Shown here one piece after another: positions 8,886 through 17,165 of a stretch of DNA of 64,000 nt. Origin of the DNA: Pseudonocardia alni (lineage in GTDB: Bacteria; Actinomycetota; Actinomycetes; Mycobacteriales; Pseudonocardiaceae). The notes beneath the pieces were generated by a model. It saw nothing but the letters and a program-made list of their open reading frames with translations. It did no database searches and had not been told where the DNA came from. Every line of letters starts with the position of its first letter. The first letter of the stretch is position 1. A program made the translations under genes and the position numbers. Location: assembly GCF_002813375.1 (NCBI RefSeq), contig NZ_PHUJ01000003.1:2604001-2668000 (forward strand). The letters are read 5' to 3'.

Positions 8886-9233
8886 TCAGTTGCCGAACAG
8901 CAGGGCGACGCCCTCGGCGAACGCCGAGTCCAGCACGAACACCAGCGCCACCATGATCGACACGAAGATCAGGACCGCGATGGTGTACTTCACCATCTGG
9001 CCGCGGTCGGGCCAGATCACCTTGCGGAGCTCGGCGACGACCTCGCGCAGGAACCGGGCGAGCCGGGCGAAGAGCGACGGCTTCTTCTCCTTCGTCGCCG
9101 CGGTGGCGCGGGTCGGAGTGGCACGGCCCTTGCCGGGGGTGCTCGCGGAGCCGGAGGCCCGCCGCCCACGACGGTCGGCGGCGTTGCTCGGGCGCTCCCG
9201 CCCGGGCCGCTCCGACTCGTGCTCGTCGCTCAC
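8886..9233 (-). CDS. secE: Preprotein translocase subunit SecE
   Basis: About 115 residues from a GTG at 9233. An Arg/Ala/Thr-rich hydrophilic N-terminus is followed by the conserved amphipathic helix 'RFLREVVAELRKVIWPDRGQ' and a single membrane segment (VKYTIAVLIFVSIMVALVFV). SecE clamps SecY in the Sec translocon. The earlier start in the same frame would overlap the tRNA-Trp gene, so the GTG is used. It is 58 bases upstream of nusG. Confidence 0.93.
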   Translation of the reverse strand: MSDEHESERPGRERPSNAADRRGRRASGSASTPGKGRATPTRATAATKEKKPSLFARLARFLREVVAELRKVIWPDRGQMVKYTIAVLIFVSIMVALVFVLDSAFAEGVALLFGN

Positions 9234-9365
9234 GCGTGTCGCCCTCCGCACGTGGCGGGCGTCCGCCCGCCCTCGGTCACGTCCTCCGCTTCGGGAGAAC
9301 CCTCGTCGCTTCGCCGTCCGTGCCGTCGGCCGCGCCGCCGTGATCTCCGGCGGCCTGCGGCGTCG

Positions 9366-9441
<76 letters not shown>

Positions 9442-9550
9442 TTGCCCCGATCCGCCACGTAGCGGCGGGGCGGACGCAACGGATCGTCCGGTGCGTCCGG
9501 CTGGAACGAGTGTACGCACCCGCTTCCGCGGGCCCGTACCCCGGGTCGCC

Positions 9551-10009
9551 TCACCCCGGGAGGACGACCTCGGCGCGGGCCCGGCCGAGCACCGTCTTCC
9601 CCTCGAAGGCCGCCTTGAGATCGACGACGGCGATCCGCTCCCCGCCCTCCTCGCGCACCTCGGCGACGGTGCCGGAGAGCTCGACCGTGGCGCCGGCGTC
9701 GTCGTCCGGGACGACGACGGGCCGCGTGAAGCGGGTGCCGTAGCTGCGGATCGCGGCCGGATCCCCGGTCCACGCGGTCAGCACGCGGCCGGCGAGGGCC
9801 ATCGAGAGCATGCCGTGCGCGATCACACCGGGCAGCCCGGCGACCGCGGCGACGCGGTCGCTCCAGTGGATCGGGTTGAGGTCGCCGGAGGCACCGGCGT
9901 AGCGCACCAGGTCGGCGCGGGTGACCTGCACGGTCAGCGACGGCAGCGCGTCGCCCTTGGCGCAGGCGGCGGCGGTCTGCGGGGTCAGCGGGGTCAGCGG
10001 TGCACTCAC
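9551..10009 (-). CDS. hadB: (3R)-hydroxyacyl-ACP dehydratase subunit HadB
   Basis: A 152-residue MaoC-like hot-dog protein carrying the catalytic hydratase-2 motif 'YAGASGDLNPIHWSDRVAAV' (Asp and His) and 'LPGVIAHGMLSMALAGRVL'. In mycobacteria HadB is the active partner in the HadAB dehydratase of FAS-II. It overlaps hadA by four bases (start inside the hadA stop), as expected for translationally coupled subunits. The rpmG-hadA-hadB-tRNA-Trp-secE order is the same as in Mycobacterium, apart from the lack of hadC here. Confidence 0.93.
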   Translation of the reverse strand: MSAPLTPLTPQTAAACAKGDALPSLTVQVTRADLVRYAGASGDLNPIHWSDRVAAVAGLPGVIAHGMLSMALAGRVLTAWTGDPAAIRSYGTRFTRPVVVPDDDAGATVELSGTVAEVREEGGERIAVVDLKAAFEGKTVLGRARAEVVLPG

Positions 10010-10473
10010 GCGTCCCCCTCGCTGCCCGCGTCCTCACCGGCGGGACTGACCAGCATCGAGTGCGTGGTCGCCACCGGCTCGCCCGCCGCGTCGGTGACCT
10101 CGCAGCGCAGCGTCAACATGTGGTTGCCGGCCCGGGTGCGCAGCTCGTCGACGTGCAGCACCGTGGTGAGCTCGTCGCCGGCGACGACCGGTCTGCGGAA
10201 GGTGATCCGCTGGTCGCCGTGGACCATGCGGGTGTAGTCCCACCCGAACGCGGGCTCCCGGAGGAAGCCCTCGATGACCGGCATCGTGAAGCAGGTCGGG
10301 AACGTCGGCGGGGCCACCAGGTCGGCGTGACCCGCGGCACGTGCCGCGTCCACGTCACGGAAGAGCGGATCGCCGTCACCGATGGCGACGGCGAACTCGC
10401 GGATCTTCTCGCGACCGACCTGGTACGGCCCGACCGGGTCCGAGCTGTGCCCGACCCAGGACTGGTCGACCAC
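10006..10473 (-). CDS. hadA: (3R)-hydroxyacyl-ACP dehydratase subunit HadA
   Basis: A 155-residue FAS1-type dehydratase, N-terminal-domain-like hot-dog protein. 'VGREKIREFAVAIGDGDPLF' and 'VAPPTFPTCFTMPVIEGFL' are typical HadA segments; the active-site His of HadB is absent, as usual. It stabilises and orients acyl-ACP substrate in the HadAB heterodimer. The gene follows rpmG by 26 bases and overlaps hadB by four. Confidence 0.92.
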   Translation of the reverse strand: MVDQSWVGHSSDPVGPYQVGREKIREFAVAIGDGDPLFRDVDAARAAGHADLVAPPTFPTCFTMPVIEGFLREPAFGWDYTRMVHGDQRITFRRPVVAGDELTTVLHVDELRTRAGNHMLTLRCEVTDAAGEPVATTHSMLVSPAGEDAGSEGDA

Positions 10474-10499
10474 TGTCAGCTCCGGGACTCGCTACGCAC

Positions 10500-10667
10500 T
10501 CAGCGGGTCTCGCGGTGCGCCCGGTGGGTGCCGCAGTTCGGGCAGAACTTCTTGATCTCGAGCCGGTCGGGGTCGTTCCGCCGGTTCTTCTTGGTGATGT
10601 AGTTGCGGTGCTTGCACTCCTCGCAGGCCAGAGTGATCTTCGGCCGCACGTCCGTGGCCTTGGCCAT
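10500..10667 (-). CDS. rpmG: 50S ribosomal protein L33, zinc-binding (C+) form
   Basis: A 55-residue L33 starting at [20 protein letters not shown]. Two CxxC pairs, CEEC and CPNC, form a zinc ribbon. A second, cysteine-free L33 lies only 1.1 kb upstream at 11812-11979, giving an adjacent C+/C- pair. The start at 10667 is used because the longer frame would run into tRNA-Met. Confidence 0.95.
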   Translation of the reverse strand: MAKATDVRPKITLACEECKHRNYITKKNRRNDPDRLEIKKFCPNCGTHRAHRETR

Positions 10668-10709
10668 CGCGGGTGCCTCCCAGCATGTCTCGTGAATGAT
10701 GCGCCAACG

Positions 10710-10785
10710 TGGTGACGATGGCCGGACTTGAACCGGCGACACAGCGATTATGAGCCGCTTGCTCTACCAACTGAGCTACACCGTC
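10710..10785 (-). tRNA. tRNA-Met (CAT anticodon), elongator type
   Basis: Acceptor stem 10779-10785 with 10714-10720 (one G-U), anticodon loop CT-CAT-AA, encoded CCA at 10710-10712. The anticodon stem lacks the three consecutive G-C pairs of initiator tRNA, so it is elongator Met; a lysidine-modified Ile tRNA is the alternative but is less likely next to tRNA-Thr and rpmG. Confidence 0.92.
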
Positions 10786-10787
10786 AT

Positions 10788-10823
10788 ACAAGAAGCCCCG
10801 CCGCATGCGGCGAGGCCCCTTGT
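10788..10823 (-). terminator. Hairpin between tRNA-Thr and tRNA-Met
   Basis: Nested inverted repeat: outer arms ACAAG/CTTGT and an inner 8-bp GC stem (10796-10815), followed on the minus strand by CTTCTTGT. It could end transcription after tRNA-Thr or be a processing signal between the two tRNAs. Confidence 0.45.
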
Positions 10824-10825
10824 AG

Positions 10826-10898
10826 AGCCCCCTTACGGAATCGAACCGTAGACCTTCTCCTTACCATGGAGACGCTCTGCCGACTGAGCTAAGGGGGC
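10826..10898 (-). tRNA. tRNA-Thr (GGT anticodon)
   Basis: Acceptor stem GCCCCCT/AGGGGGC (10892-10898 with 10827-10833), anticodon stem TCTCC/GGAGA around loop AT-GGT-AA, T-arm GGTTCGATTCC. The CCA end is not encoded. Confidence 0.95.
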
Positions 10899-11024
10899 GG
10901 CAGCACCGGTGTCCCGCGGGCCCGAGGGCCTCGCTCTCACCGACGGGAAGAACTTTACACCGGGGTCCCGGGCCCCCGAACGGGGGGTCCCGGAACCCGG
11001 TTCCTGCAGGTCAACCGCCGTTCG

Positions 11025-11330
11025 TCACCAGCTCGACTTGCGGACACCCGGCAGTGCGCCGTCGTGTGCGAGCTCGCGCAGCCGGACCCGGGACACCCCG
11101 AACTTGCGGAGGTGCCCGCGGGGGCGTCCGTCGACCGAGTCGCGGTTGCGGACCCGGGTCGCGCTGGCGTCGCGCGGCTGGCGGCGCAGCTCGGCGACCG
11201 CGGCGGCCCGCTCCGGCTCCGGCGTCGACGGGCGGGCGATGAGCGCCTTGAGCTCGGCCCGCCGCTCGGCGTAGCGGGCGACGATCTCCTTCCGCCGCTC
11301 GTTCTTCGCGATCTGCCCGGTCGTGGCCAT
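11025..11330 (-). CDS. rpsN: 30S ribosomal protein S14, zinc-independent (C-) form
   Basis: A 101-residue long-form S14 without the CxxC zinc ribbon. Conserved C-terminus: [20 protein letters not shown] then [14 protein letters not shown]. It replaces the zinc S14 when zinc is scarce. It is the last gene of rpmG-rpsR-rpmB-rpsN, its ATG overlapping the rpmB stop by one base. The same four paralogues form the Zur-regulated cluster of mycobacteria. Confidence 0.94.
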   Translation of the reverse strand: MATTGQIAKNERRKEIVARYAERRAELKALIARPSTPEPERAAAVAELRRQPRDASATRVRNRDSVDGRPRGHLRKFGVSRVRLRELAHDGALPGVRKSSW

Positions 11331-11566
11331 CAGACCTTCACCCCGTTCGCCCGGATCCTCGCCACCGCGGCGGAGACGCCGATCCGGTCCACCGTCCTGA
11401 TCCCCTTCACCGAGAGCGTGAGCCGCACCCAGCGGTTCTCCTCGGCCAGCCAGTAGCGGCGGGTCTGCACGTTGGGGTCCCAGCGCCGGCTGGTGCGCCG
11501 GTGGGAGTGCGAGACCGACTTGCCGAAGCCCGGCTCGCGGCCGGTCAGGTCACAGCGCTTCGCCAT
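11330..11566 (-). CDS. rpmB: 50S ribosomal protein L28, zinc-independent form
   Basis: A 78-residue L28 beginning [20 protein letters not shown]; only one cysteine remains, so the zinc site is absent. It carries the usual '[13 protein letters not shown]' segment. It lies between rpsR (3-base gap) and rpsN in the leftward zinc-starvation operon and substitutes for a zinc-containing L28 encoded elsewhere. Confidence 0.94.
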   Translation of the reverse strand: MAKRCDLTGREPGFGKSVSHSHRRTSRRWDPNVQTRRYWLAEENRWVRLTLSVKGIRTVDRIGVSAAVARIRANGVKV

Positions 11567-11569
11567 CGC

Positions 11570-11812
11570 TCACCGTCCCGCGTGCGGGTAGGGCAGCAGG
11601 GCCATCTCCCGCGCGTTGCGGATCGCGGTGGCCACCTGCCGCTGCTGCTGGCCGGTGAGTCCGGTCACCCGGCGGGCGCGGATCTTGCCGCGGTCAGAGA
11701 TGAACGTGCGCAGCAGCGCGGCGTCCTTCCAGTCCACGTGCTCGATCCCCCGCTGCTTCAGCGGGTTGGGCTTGCGTCGCGGCGCGCGCACCGGCTTGGG
11801 ACGTGCGGGCAT
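11570..11812 (-). CDS. rpsR: 30S ribosomal protein S18, alternative (C-) form
   Basis: An 80-residue S18 with the conserved core '[20 protein letters not shown]' and [20 protein letters not shown]; no cysteines. Its ATG overlaps the upstream rpmG stop by one base, a sign of translational coupling. It is the S18 paralogue of the zinc-responsive cluster; the housekeeping copy should sit elsewhere with rpsF-ssb-rplI. Confidence 0.94.
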   Translation of the reverse strand: MPARPKPVRAPRRKPNPLKQRGIEHVDWKDAALLRTFISDRGKIRARRVTGLTGQQQRQVATAIRNAREMALLPYPHAGR

Positions 11813-11979
11813 CAGCGCTCCTCCTTGAACTCGACGTGCCTGCGCACCTTCGGGTCGTACTTGCGCAGGACCAGGCGGTCCGGGTCGTTGCGGCGGTTCT
11901 TGCGGGTCACGTAGGTCGTGCCCGTCCCCGCCGTCGAGCGCAGCTTCACGATCGGCCGGACGTCGGTCGACTTGGCCAT
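11812..11979 (-). CDS. rpmG: 50S ribosomal protein L33, zinc-independent (C-) form
   Basis: A 55-residue L33 ([20 protein letters not shown]) in which both CxxC pairs are gone: the positions read TAGT and DPKV. It is the first gene of the leftward four-gene operon, with AGGAGG upstream. Its promoter region is shared with the divergent mrf gene and contains the Zur-type box. It can replace the C+ L33 at 10500-10667 when zinc is limiting. Confidence 0.95.
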   Translation of the reverse strand: MAKSTDVRPIVKLRSTAGTGTTYVTRKNRRNDPDRLVLRKYDPKVRRHVEFKEER

Positions 11980-11997
11980 CGCGCCCCTCCTCTCAAC

Positions 11998-12018
11998 ATG
12001 GGAATCGTTTTCGTTTAC
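11998..12018. promoter_or_regulatory. Zur-type operator between divergent zinc-free ribosomal operons
   Basis: The stretch TGGGAATCGTTTTCGTTT resembles the mycobacterial/streptomycete Zur box (roughly TGAAAATGATTTTCA, keeping the AAT-n-n-TTTTC core). It is an AT-rich island in very GC-rich DNA, centred 29 bases from the rpmG2 start and overlapping the likely mrf -10 at 12016. One bound Zur dimer pair could repress both directions. This is assigned by pattern and context, not by a matrix score. Confidence 0.65.
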
Positions 12019-12021
12019 GCT
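12016..12021 (+). promoter_or_regulatory. Probable -10 element of mrf-rpmF
   Basis: TACGCT fits the TAnnnT -10 and lies 39 bases before the mrf ATG, directly at the edge of the Zur-type box, so repressor binding would occlude it. A GGGAGGA Shine-Dalgarno sequence precedes the ATG. Confidence 0.45.
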
Positions 12022-12060
12022 ACACCGGACCGTGACCACGTCCGACTCCGGGAGGAAGAC

Positions 12061-13314
12061 ATGACCGAGCTGGTGGTCCTGTGCGGGACCGAGCCCGACG
12101 GGGTGGGGCGGACGATCACGCGGATGCGCGAGCTGGACCCGGGTGTCGTCGTGCTCCACCACGACCTGCGCGACCTGGGCCGCGGTGTGGTGCACCGGCG
12201 ACTGCGCGACGCGGGCCGCGACGAGCGCACCGTGCTGGAGCTCGCCCACGGCTGTGTGAGCTGCACCATCCGCGAGGACGTGCTGCCGACCCTGGCCGCG
12301 CTGGCCGGGACGGTGGACCGGGTGGTGCTGCACCTGGACCCGCGCCTGGAGCCGGAGCCGGTGTGCTGGGCGCTGGGGGCGGTGGTGTTCGAGCCGCCGG
12401 GTGGCGGCGAGGCCTGCACCGCGACCGACCTCGTCGACCTGCGCGGGGTGGTGGCCGTGCTCGACCCGGACCGCTGGCTGGACGACGCCACCGGGGACGC
12501 GACCCTGCCCGAGCGCGGGCTGTCCACGCTGCCCGACGACGAGCGGACCGTCGCCCAGCTCGCCGTCGGGCAGGCCGAGTTCGCCGACGTCCTGGTGCTG
12601 ACCCGCGCGGTCGGGCCCGGGGGCGCGGACCGGACCGCCGCCGTCCTGGACCGGCTGTGCCCGACCGCACCCCGGCTGCTCGCCGGACGGGCCGACCACC
12701 GGGTCTTCTGCGACGGGCTCGACCCCGCGTCCCGCCGAGGCGTCCCGGGTGGCGTGCACGACCCGCTGCTGCGCGGGACACCCCCGCTGGACGCCGCCAG
12801 CGGCGTCCGCACCCTGCTGTTCTCCGCCCGACGCCCGTTCCACCCGGACCGGCTGCACGACGCGATCGACAGCCTGCTCGACGGCGTCGTGCGGGCCCGC
12901 GGCCGGGCCTGGCTCGCCACCCGTCCCGACGCGGTGCTGTGGGTGGAGAGCGCGGGCGGCGGCATGCGGATCGGCCACGCCGGCGACTGGCTGGCCGGCG
13001 CCGACGAGCAGGCGTGGGCCGAGGCCGGCGACCAGCGCCGGGCGCTGGCCGCCCTGGCCTGGCACCCGCGCTGGGGCGACCGCGCCCAGGACCTCGTCGC
13101 GATCTGCCACGACGCCGACCCCGACGAGATCGACGCCGCCCTGCGCTCCGCGCTGCTCACCGACGCCGAGATCGCCGCGGGCGAGGACGCCTGGTCCGCC
13201 CTGCCCGACCCGTTCGGCTGGGCCCACGACGAGCCCTGCGCCGAGTCCGAGCCCGTGGGGCCCGCCGCCCTGGACGACCCCACCGTCCGTTCCGACCGAG
13301 AAGGAGACCTCTGA
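12061..13314 (+). CDS. mrf: Ribosome hibernation factor-recruiting GTPase, MRF family (COG0523-like)
   Basis: A 417-residue protein that aligns with mycobacterial Mrf (the Rv0106 type) over its whole length. Shared segments include '[19 protein letters not shown]', '[16 protein letters not shown]', '[20 protein letters not shown]' and '[20 protein letters not shown]'. In mycobacteria, zinc-starved Mrf recruits the hibernation factor MPY/RafH to ribosomes built with C- proteins. The nucleotide loop reads [10 protein letters not shown]: the usual P-loop Lys is Arg, and the COG0523 metal motif is CVSC rather than CxCC. It is transcribed divergently from the C- operon and overlaps rpmF by one base (TGATG). 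Confidence 0.92.
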   Translation: MTELVVLCGTEPDGVGRTITRMRELDPGVVVLHHDLRDLGRGVVHRRLRDAGRDERTVLELAHGCVSCTIREDVLPTLAALAGTVDRVVLHLDPRLEPEPVCWALGAVVFEPPGGGEACTATDLVDLRGVVAVLDPDRWLDDATGDATLPERGLSTLPDDERTVAQLAVGQAEFADVLVLTRAVGPGGADRTAAVLDRLCPTAPRLLAGRADHRVFCDGLDPASRRGVPGGVHDPLLRGTPPLDAASGVRTLLFSARRPFHPDRLHDAIDSLLDGVVRARGRAWLATRPDAVLWVESAGGGMRIGHAGDWLAGADEQAWAEAGDQRRALAALAWHPRWGDRAQDLVAICHDADPDEIDAALRSALLTDAEIAAGEDAWSALPDPFGWAHDEPCAESEPVGPAALDDPTVRSDREGDL

Positions 13315-13493
13315 TGGCCGTTCCCAAGCGACGGACGTCGCGATCGAACACCCGGCACCGCCGGTCGCAGTGGAAGGCGACCACACCCGACCTGGTGCCG
13401 CTCACCCTGGAGGGACGCCGTCACCTGGTGCCGCGCGCCCTCGTCCCGGCCTACCGCCGGGGCCTGCTGCCCCCGCCCGCCGGACGGGGCTGA
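13314..13493 (+). CDS. rpmF: 50S ribosomal protein L32, zinc-independent form
   Basis: A 59-residue L32 starting [20 protein letters not shown] with no cysteines, so it lacks the zinc ribbon of the C+ form. Its ATG lies in the mrf stop codon (TGATG), so the two are translationally coupled. It is the fifth C- ribosomal protein in this island. Confidence 0.92.
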   Translation: MAVPKRRTSRSNTRHRRSQWKATTPDLVPLTLEGRRHLVPRALVPAYRRGLLPPPAGRG

Positions 13494-13505
13494 GGGCACC
13501 CCTTA

Positions 13506-13531
13506 CCCGCGGGCCCCGGGCGGCCCGCGGG
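13506..13531 (+). terminator. Hairpin after mrf-rpmF
   Basis: A perfect 10-bp all-GC stem (13506-13515 with 13522-13531) and a 6-base loop, 12 bases after the L32 stop. No T-run. Confidence 0.5.
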
Positions 13532-13584
13532 ACGGCGTGATCGCCCGATGCCCCGGGCGGCCCCTCAGCCGCAGTGTCGTCGTC

Positions 13585-13863
13585 ATGCTGATGACGCACA
13601 TCCCGATGGACCATCTCGTCGCCCTCGCCGAGCAGCGGCAGGCCCGGCTGCGGGAGGAGGCGGACCGGTACCGCACGGAGCGGCTGGCGCGCGGCGCGGC
13701 CGGCCCGTCGGCGATGGGGCGGCTGTGGCTGCGGCTGCGGGCCCGGCTCACCGCCGCCCGGCGGCCGGTCCCCCGCGGGACCACCGTCGCCGGACCGGCA
13801 CCGGACCGGACACCCCACCCGGCGGCACCGGACGGGCAGGTCCCGGCCGGGCCGCGTGCCTGA
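13585..13863 (+). CDS. Small hypothetical protein, Arg-rich
   Basis: About 92 residues from the ATG at 13585 (13591 is an alternative). An N-terminal helix 'MDHLVALAEQRQARLREEAD' is followed by a basic helix and a Pro-rich tail. No recognised domain. It is short and compositionally simple, but the codon pattern fits the neighbourhood, and actinobacteria often have such small helical proteins. Function unknown. Confidence 0.45.
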   Translation: MLMTHIPMDHLVALAEQRQARLREEADRYRTERLARGAAGPSAMGRLWLRLRARLTAARRPVPRGTTVAGPAPDRTPHPAAPDGQVPAGPRA

Positions 13864-13933
13864 GCCGCGCGGACGGGCGGGTGCCGCCGTCGCGCCCCCG
13901 GGAGTGTCGGTGGCCCGTGCCACGATGCGCTCC

Positions 13934-16900
13934 ATGACCGCGGGAGCGACCCACGGGGACGGCGCGCCCGGCCCGGACCCGGACGAACTGGTGGGCCGCG
14001 CGGACGAGCTCGCCGGTCTGCTCCGCGACCTCGACGCCGCCCGGGCAGGGCGGGCCCGCGCCGTGCTGCTCGCCGGAGAGGCGGGGATCGGCAAGTCCCG
14101 GCTCGCCACCGCACTCGGCCGGGCCGCCGCGGGGGCGGGCGCGCAGGTCGTCGTCGGGCGGTGTCTCGACGCGGGCGGCGCCGCACTCCCCTACCTGCCC
14201 TTCTCCGAGGTGCTCGACGCGCTGGCCCGGGCGGGCACCGCGCTGCGGCCGGTGCTGCACGGGCTGCTGCCCGGCGCGGCGGAGGCACCCCGTCCCGCGA
14301 CGGGTGACGGGGACTCCGGGCGCCTGCAGGTGTTCGACGCGGTGGCCGGTGCCGTGCGCGACGCGGCCGCGACGGCGCCGCTGCTGGTCGTGCTGGAGGA
14401 CCTGCACTGGGCGGACCGCTCCACCCGCGAGCTGCTCGCGTTCCTGCTCGCCCGGCTGGGCTCGCAGCGGCTGCTGGTGCTGGGCACCTACCGCTCCGAC
14501 GACCTGCACCGCAGGCACCCGCTGCGCGCGTCGCTGGCCGAGCTCATCCGGCTGCCCGCCGTCCGCCGGGTCGAGCTGGGCCCGCTCACACCCGACGCCG
14601 TGCTGGCCCTGGTCCGGGCCCGGGCGGCCACCGGGGGTGTCGACGAGGCCACCCTGCGCCGGATCGCCGCCCGCAGCGAGGGCAACGCCTTCTACGCCGA
14701 GGAGCTGGTCGCGGCGGGGTCCGACGGCCTGCCGGGCGGCCTGGCCGACGTGCTGCTCACCCGGCTGGACCGGCTCGGCGGACCGGCGCGGGAGGTGCTG
14801 CGGGTGGCCTCGCTGGCCGAGCGGAGCATCCCCCACGACCTGCTGCGCGACGCGTCCGAGCTGTCCGCGGCCGAGCTGGAGGCGGGGCTGCGGGAGGCGG
14901 TCTCGCACCACCTGCTCGTCCCGGACCCGGCGCCGGGCGCGGAGTCCTACGCCTTCCGGCACGCCCTGCTCCGCGAGGCCGTCCACGACGACCTGCTCCC
15001 GGCCGAACGGGTCCGGCTGCACGCCCGGCTCACCGCGCTGCTCGCCGGCCGGGACGACGACCCCGGGGTGGCCGCCGCGCTCGCCCGGCACGCGCTGGCC
15101 GCGCACGACCTGCCGCGGGCGCTCGCGGCGTCGGTGCGTGCTGCCGAGGAGGCCCACCGGCGGCACGGACCGGCCGAGATGCTGGCCCACGCCGAGCGGG
15201 CACTGGAGCTGTGGTCCGCCGTCGAGGACCCCGAGCGGCTCACCGGGGTCTCCGAGAGCGCGCTGACCCGGGAGGCCGCCTGGGCGGCGAGCGCCTCGGG
15301 CGACCCGGAACGGGGCATCGCCCTCGGGGCCCGCGCGGTCCGGGTCGCCGACCTCGGCGAGGATCCGCACGCCAGGGCCGGGGCGCGCCGGCACTACGCG
15401 ATGCGGCTGCTCGACAGCGGGGCCCGGGTGGACGCGGCGGTGGCCGCGGCCACCGAGGCCGTCGAGCTGCTGGCCGGGGGCCCACCCGGCACGGAGCCGG
15501 CCTGGGCGCACGCCGTGCTCGCGCGGGCGCACCTCAACGCCGACCACGCCGAGCCCGCCTGGTCGCACGCCCGCGCGTCGCTGGCGGTGGCCCGTGCCGT
15601 CCACGACACCGCACCGCCCGCGGAGGGGTCGGCCGCGTACCGCGACCTCAGCGCGGTCTGCGCGGACGCGCTGATCACCCTGGCCTTCTGCGCCCGGATG
15701 GAGGGGGACCCGCAGGCGGCCCGGGACCGGCTCGCCGGGGCGTCCTCGCTGGCCGCCGCGTCCGGGAACCGGGTCGTCGAGCTGCGGACGGTGTGGAACC
15801 GCGGGGTGTCGTTCATCGAGGACGGCCTGCTCGACGCCGCCGCGGACGAGCTCGCCGAGGGGGCCCGCCGGGCCGCCGCGTACGGCCTGCTCTGGGGCGG
15901 GTACGGCCTGGAGTTCCGGATCGCGCAGGTCCGCGTCGACGTCCAGCGCGGGGAGTGGGACGCCGCCGTCCGGACCGCCGCGGATGTCGACCCCACGCTC
16001 CCGCTGCGCGTCACCGGGCAGCTGGCGGTGGCGGGGGCGCTGGTCGGCGTGGCCCGCGGCGACCTCGACGGCGCCGAGGAGCTGCTCTCCGTGCTGGCCA
16101 CCGAGCCACCGGTGCACGACCAGGCCGCGCTGCTGCAGGGCGTCGTCGGGGCCGAGTCGGCGCGCTGGCGGGGCGACGCGGCCCTGGCCGTGGACCGCGT
16201 CGCCACCGCGCTCGGGGTGCTGCGGGCGGAGTACCCGCACCACCTCGGCGAGCTGGCGCTGTGCGCACTGGGCGCAGCGGCCCGTGCCGACCTCGCAGAG
16301 GCCGCCCGTACCGCGGGCGACCCGGCGGGGGCCGAGGCGCACGCCGGGGCGGCGGCCGGCCTCGCCGACGAGGCCGCGCTCACCGCCGAGCGCGGCCTGC
16401 CCCGCGGGACCGCGGTCGGGCCGGAGGGCCGGGCGTGGCTGGCCCGGGCCCGGGCCGAGGCCGCCCGGGCCCACGGCGAGGCGGCACCACAGGTCTGGGA
16501 CGCCGTCGTGGAGACCTTCGCCGGGTACGGCGACGGCTACCGCGCCGCGGAGGCCCGGTGGCGGCGGGCCGAGGCCCTGCTCGGACGGGCGCACCGCGGT
16601 GGCCCCGGCACCGACGGCGAGGCCGACCGCCGCGCCGCCGCCGAGGACCTGGCCGTCGCCGCCACCGGGGCCGACCGGCTCGGGGCGCGCCCGCTCGCCG
16701 AGGCCGTCGCCGCGCTGCGGCTGCGGGCCGGCGACGGCGGTCCCCGGCCCGCACCGCCGTCGGGCGCCGGTGGTTCCCCGCTCACCCCGCGCGAGCACGC
16801 GGTGCTGGAGCTGGTCGCGCACGGGCTGACCAACCGGGCCGTCGGCGAGCGGCTGTTCATCTCCGAGAAGACCGTGAGCGTGCACCTGTCCCGGGCGATG

Positions 16901-16978
16901 GCGAAGCTCGGCGCCTCCGGCCGTGCCGAGGCGGTCGCCCTCGCGCACTCCCGGGGTCTGCTCACCCCCCGCGACTGA
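13934..16978 (+). CDS. Large ATP-binding LuxR family regulator (LAL type, AAA ATPase)
   Basis: About 1014 residues. An N-terminal AAA-type ATPase module has Walker A LLAGEAGIGKSRLA (near residue 40) and Walker B LLVVLEDLHWADRS. A long helical TPR-like middle region rich in Ala/Arg follows. The C-terminus is a LuxR helix-turn-helix ('LTPREHAVLELVAHGLTNRA' then VGERLFISEKTVSVHLSRAM). Such regulators activate transcription after ATP and effector binding. The ATG at 13934 is preferred because the ATPase module follows closely. The nearest downstream gene is the CoA ligase at 17162, a possible target. Confidence 0.88.
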   Translation: MTAGATHGDGAPGPDPDELVGRADELAGLLRDLDAARAGRARAVLLAGEAGIGKSRLATALGRAAAGAGAQVVVGRCLDAGGAALPYLPFSEVLDALARAGTALRPVLHGLLPGAAEAPRPATGDGDSGRLQVFDAVAGAVRDAAATAPLLVVLEDLHWADRSTRELLAFLLARLGSQRLLVLGTYRSDDLHRRHPLRASLAELIRLPAVRRVELGPLTPDAVLALVRARAATGGVDEATLRRIAARSEGNAFYAEELVAAGSDGLPGGLADVLLTRLDRLGGPAREVLRVASLAERSIPHDLLRDASELSAAELEAGLREAVSHHLLVPDPAPGAESYAFRHALLREAVHDDLLPAERVRLHARLTALLAGRDDDPGVAAALARHALAAHDLPRALAASVRAAEEAHRRHGPAEMLAHAERALELWSAVEDPERLTGVSESALTREAAWAASASGDPERGIALGARAVRVADLGEDPHARAGARRHYAMRLLDSGARVDAAVAAATEAVELLAGGPPGTEPAWAHAVLARAHLNADHAEPAWSHARASLAVARAVHDTAPPAEGSAAYRDLSAVCADALITLAFCARMEGDPQAARDRLAGASSLAAASGNRVVELRTVWNRGVSFIEDGLLDAAADELAEGARRAAAYGLLWGGYGLEFRIAQVRVDVQRGEWDAAVRTAADVDPTLPLRVTGQLAVAGALVGVARGDLDGAEELLSVLATEPPVHDQAALLQGVVGAESARWRGDAALAVDRVATALGVLRAEYPHHLGELALCALGAAARADLAEAARTAGDPAGAEAHAGAAAGLADEAALTAERGLPRGTAVGPEGRAWLARARAEAARAHGEAAPQVWDAVVETFAGYGDGYRAAEARWRRAEALLGRAHRGGPGTDGEADRRAAAEDLAVAATGADRLGARPLAEAVAALRLRAGDGGPRPAPPSGAGGSPLTPREHAVLELVAHGLTNRAVGERLFISEKTVSVHLSRAMAKLGASGRAEAVALAHSRGLLTPRD

Positions 16979-17056
16979 GGACCGGGGCACGCCGGTCTGT
17001 CCCCTCCGGACCGGACCGGGCCCGTGCGGGCCGAGACGTGTGCCACCCGCCGTGCC

Positions 17057-17062
17057 TAGGGT
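17057..17062 (+). promoter_or_regulatory. -10 element upstream of the leader ORF and CoA ligase
   Basis: TAGGGT fits TAnnnT; the transcript would start near 17069, about 34 bases before the leader ORF start. No convincing -35. Confidence 0.4.
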
Positions 17063-17102
17063 CGGTCGTGCCGCACGTCACCGGCAGACCGATGGAGGTC
17101 GC

Positions 17103-17165
17103 ATGGTCGTCCACGGGCTCGTCCCGTCGTCCCGGACCGGCAGCGGGGCGGGGGTGACCGCATGA
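17103..17165 (+). CDS. 20-residue leader peptide overlapping the CoA ligase start
   Basis: ATG with GGAGG five bases upstream, 20 codons (MVVHGLVPSSRTGSGAGVTA), and a stop that overlaps the ATG of the next gene in ATGA. The good ribosome site in front of it, and the lack of one for the ligase itself, suggest that ribosomes reach the ligase by translational coupling. No run of rare or single-type codons points to amino-acid attenuation. Sequence alone cannot show it is translated. Confidence 0.5.
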   Translation: MVVHGLVPSSRTGSGAGVTA

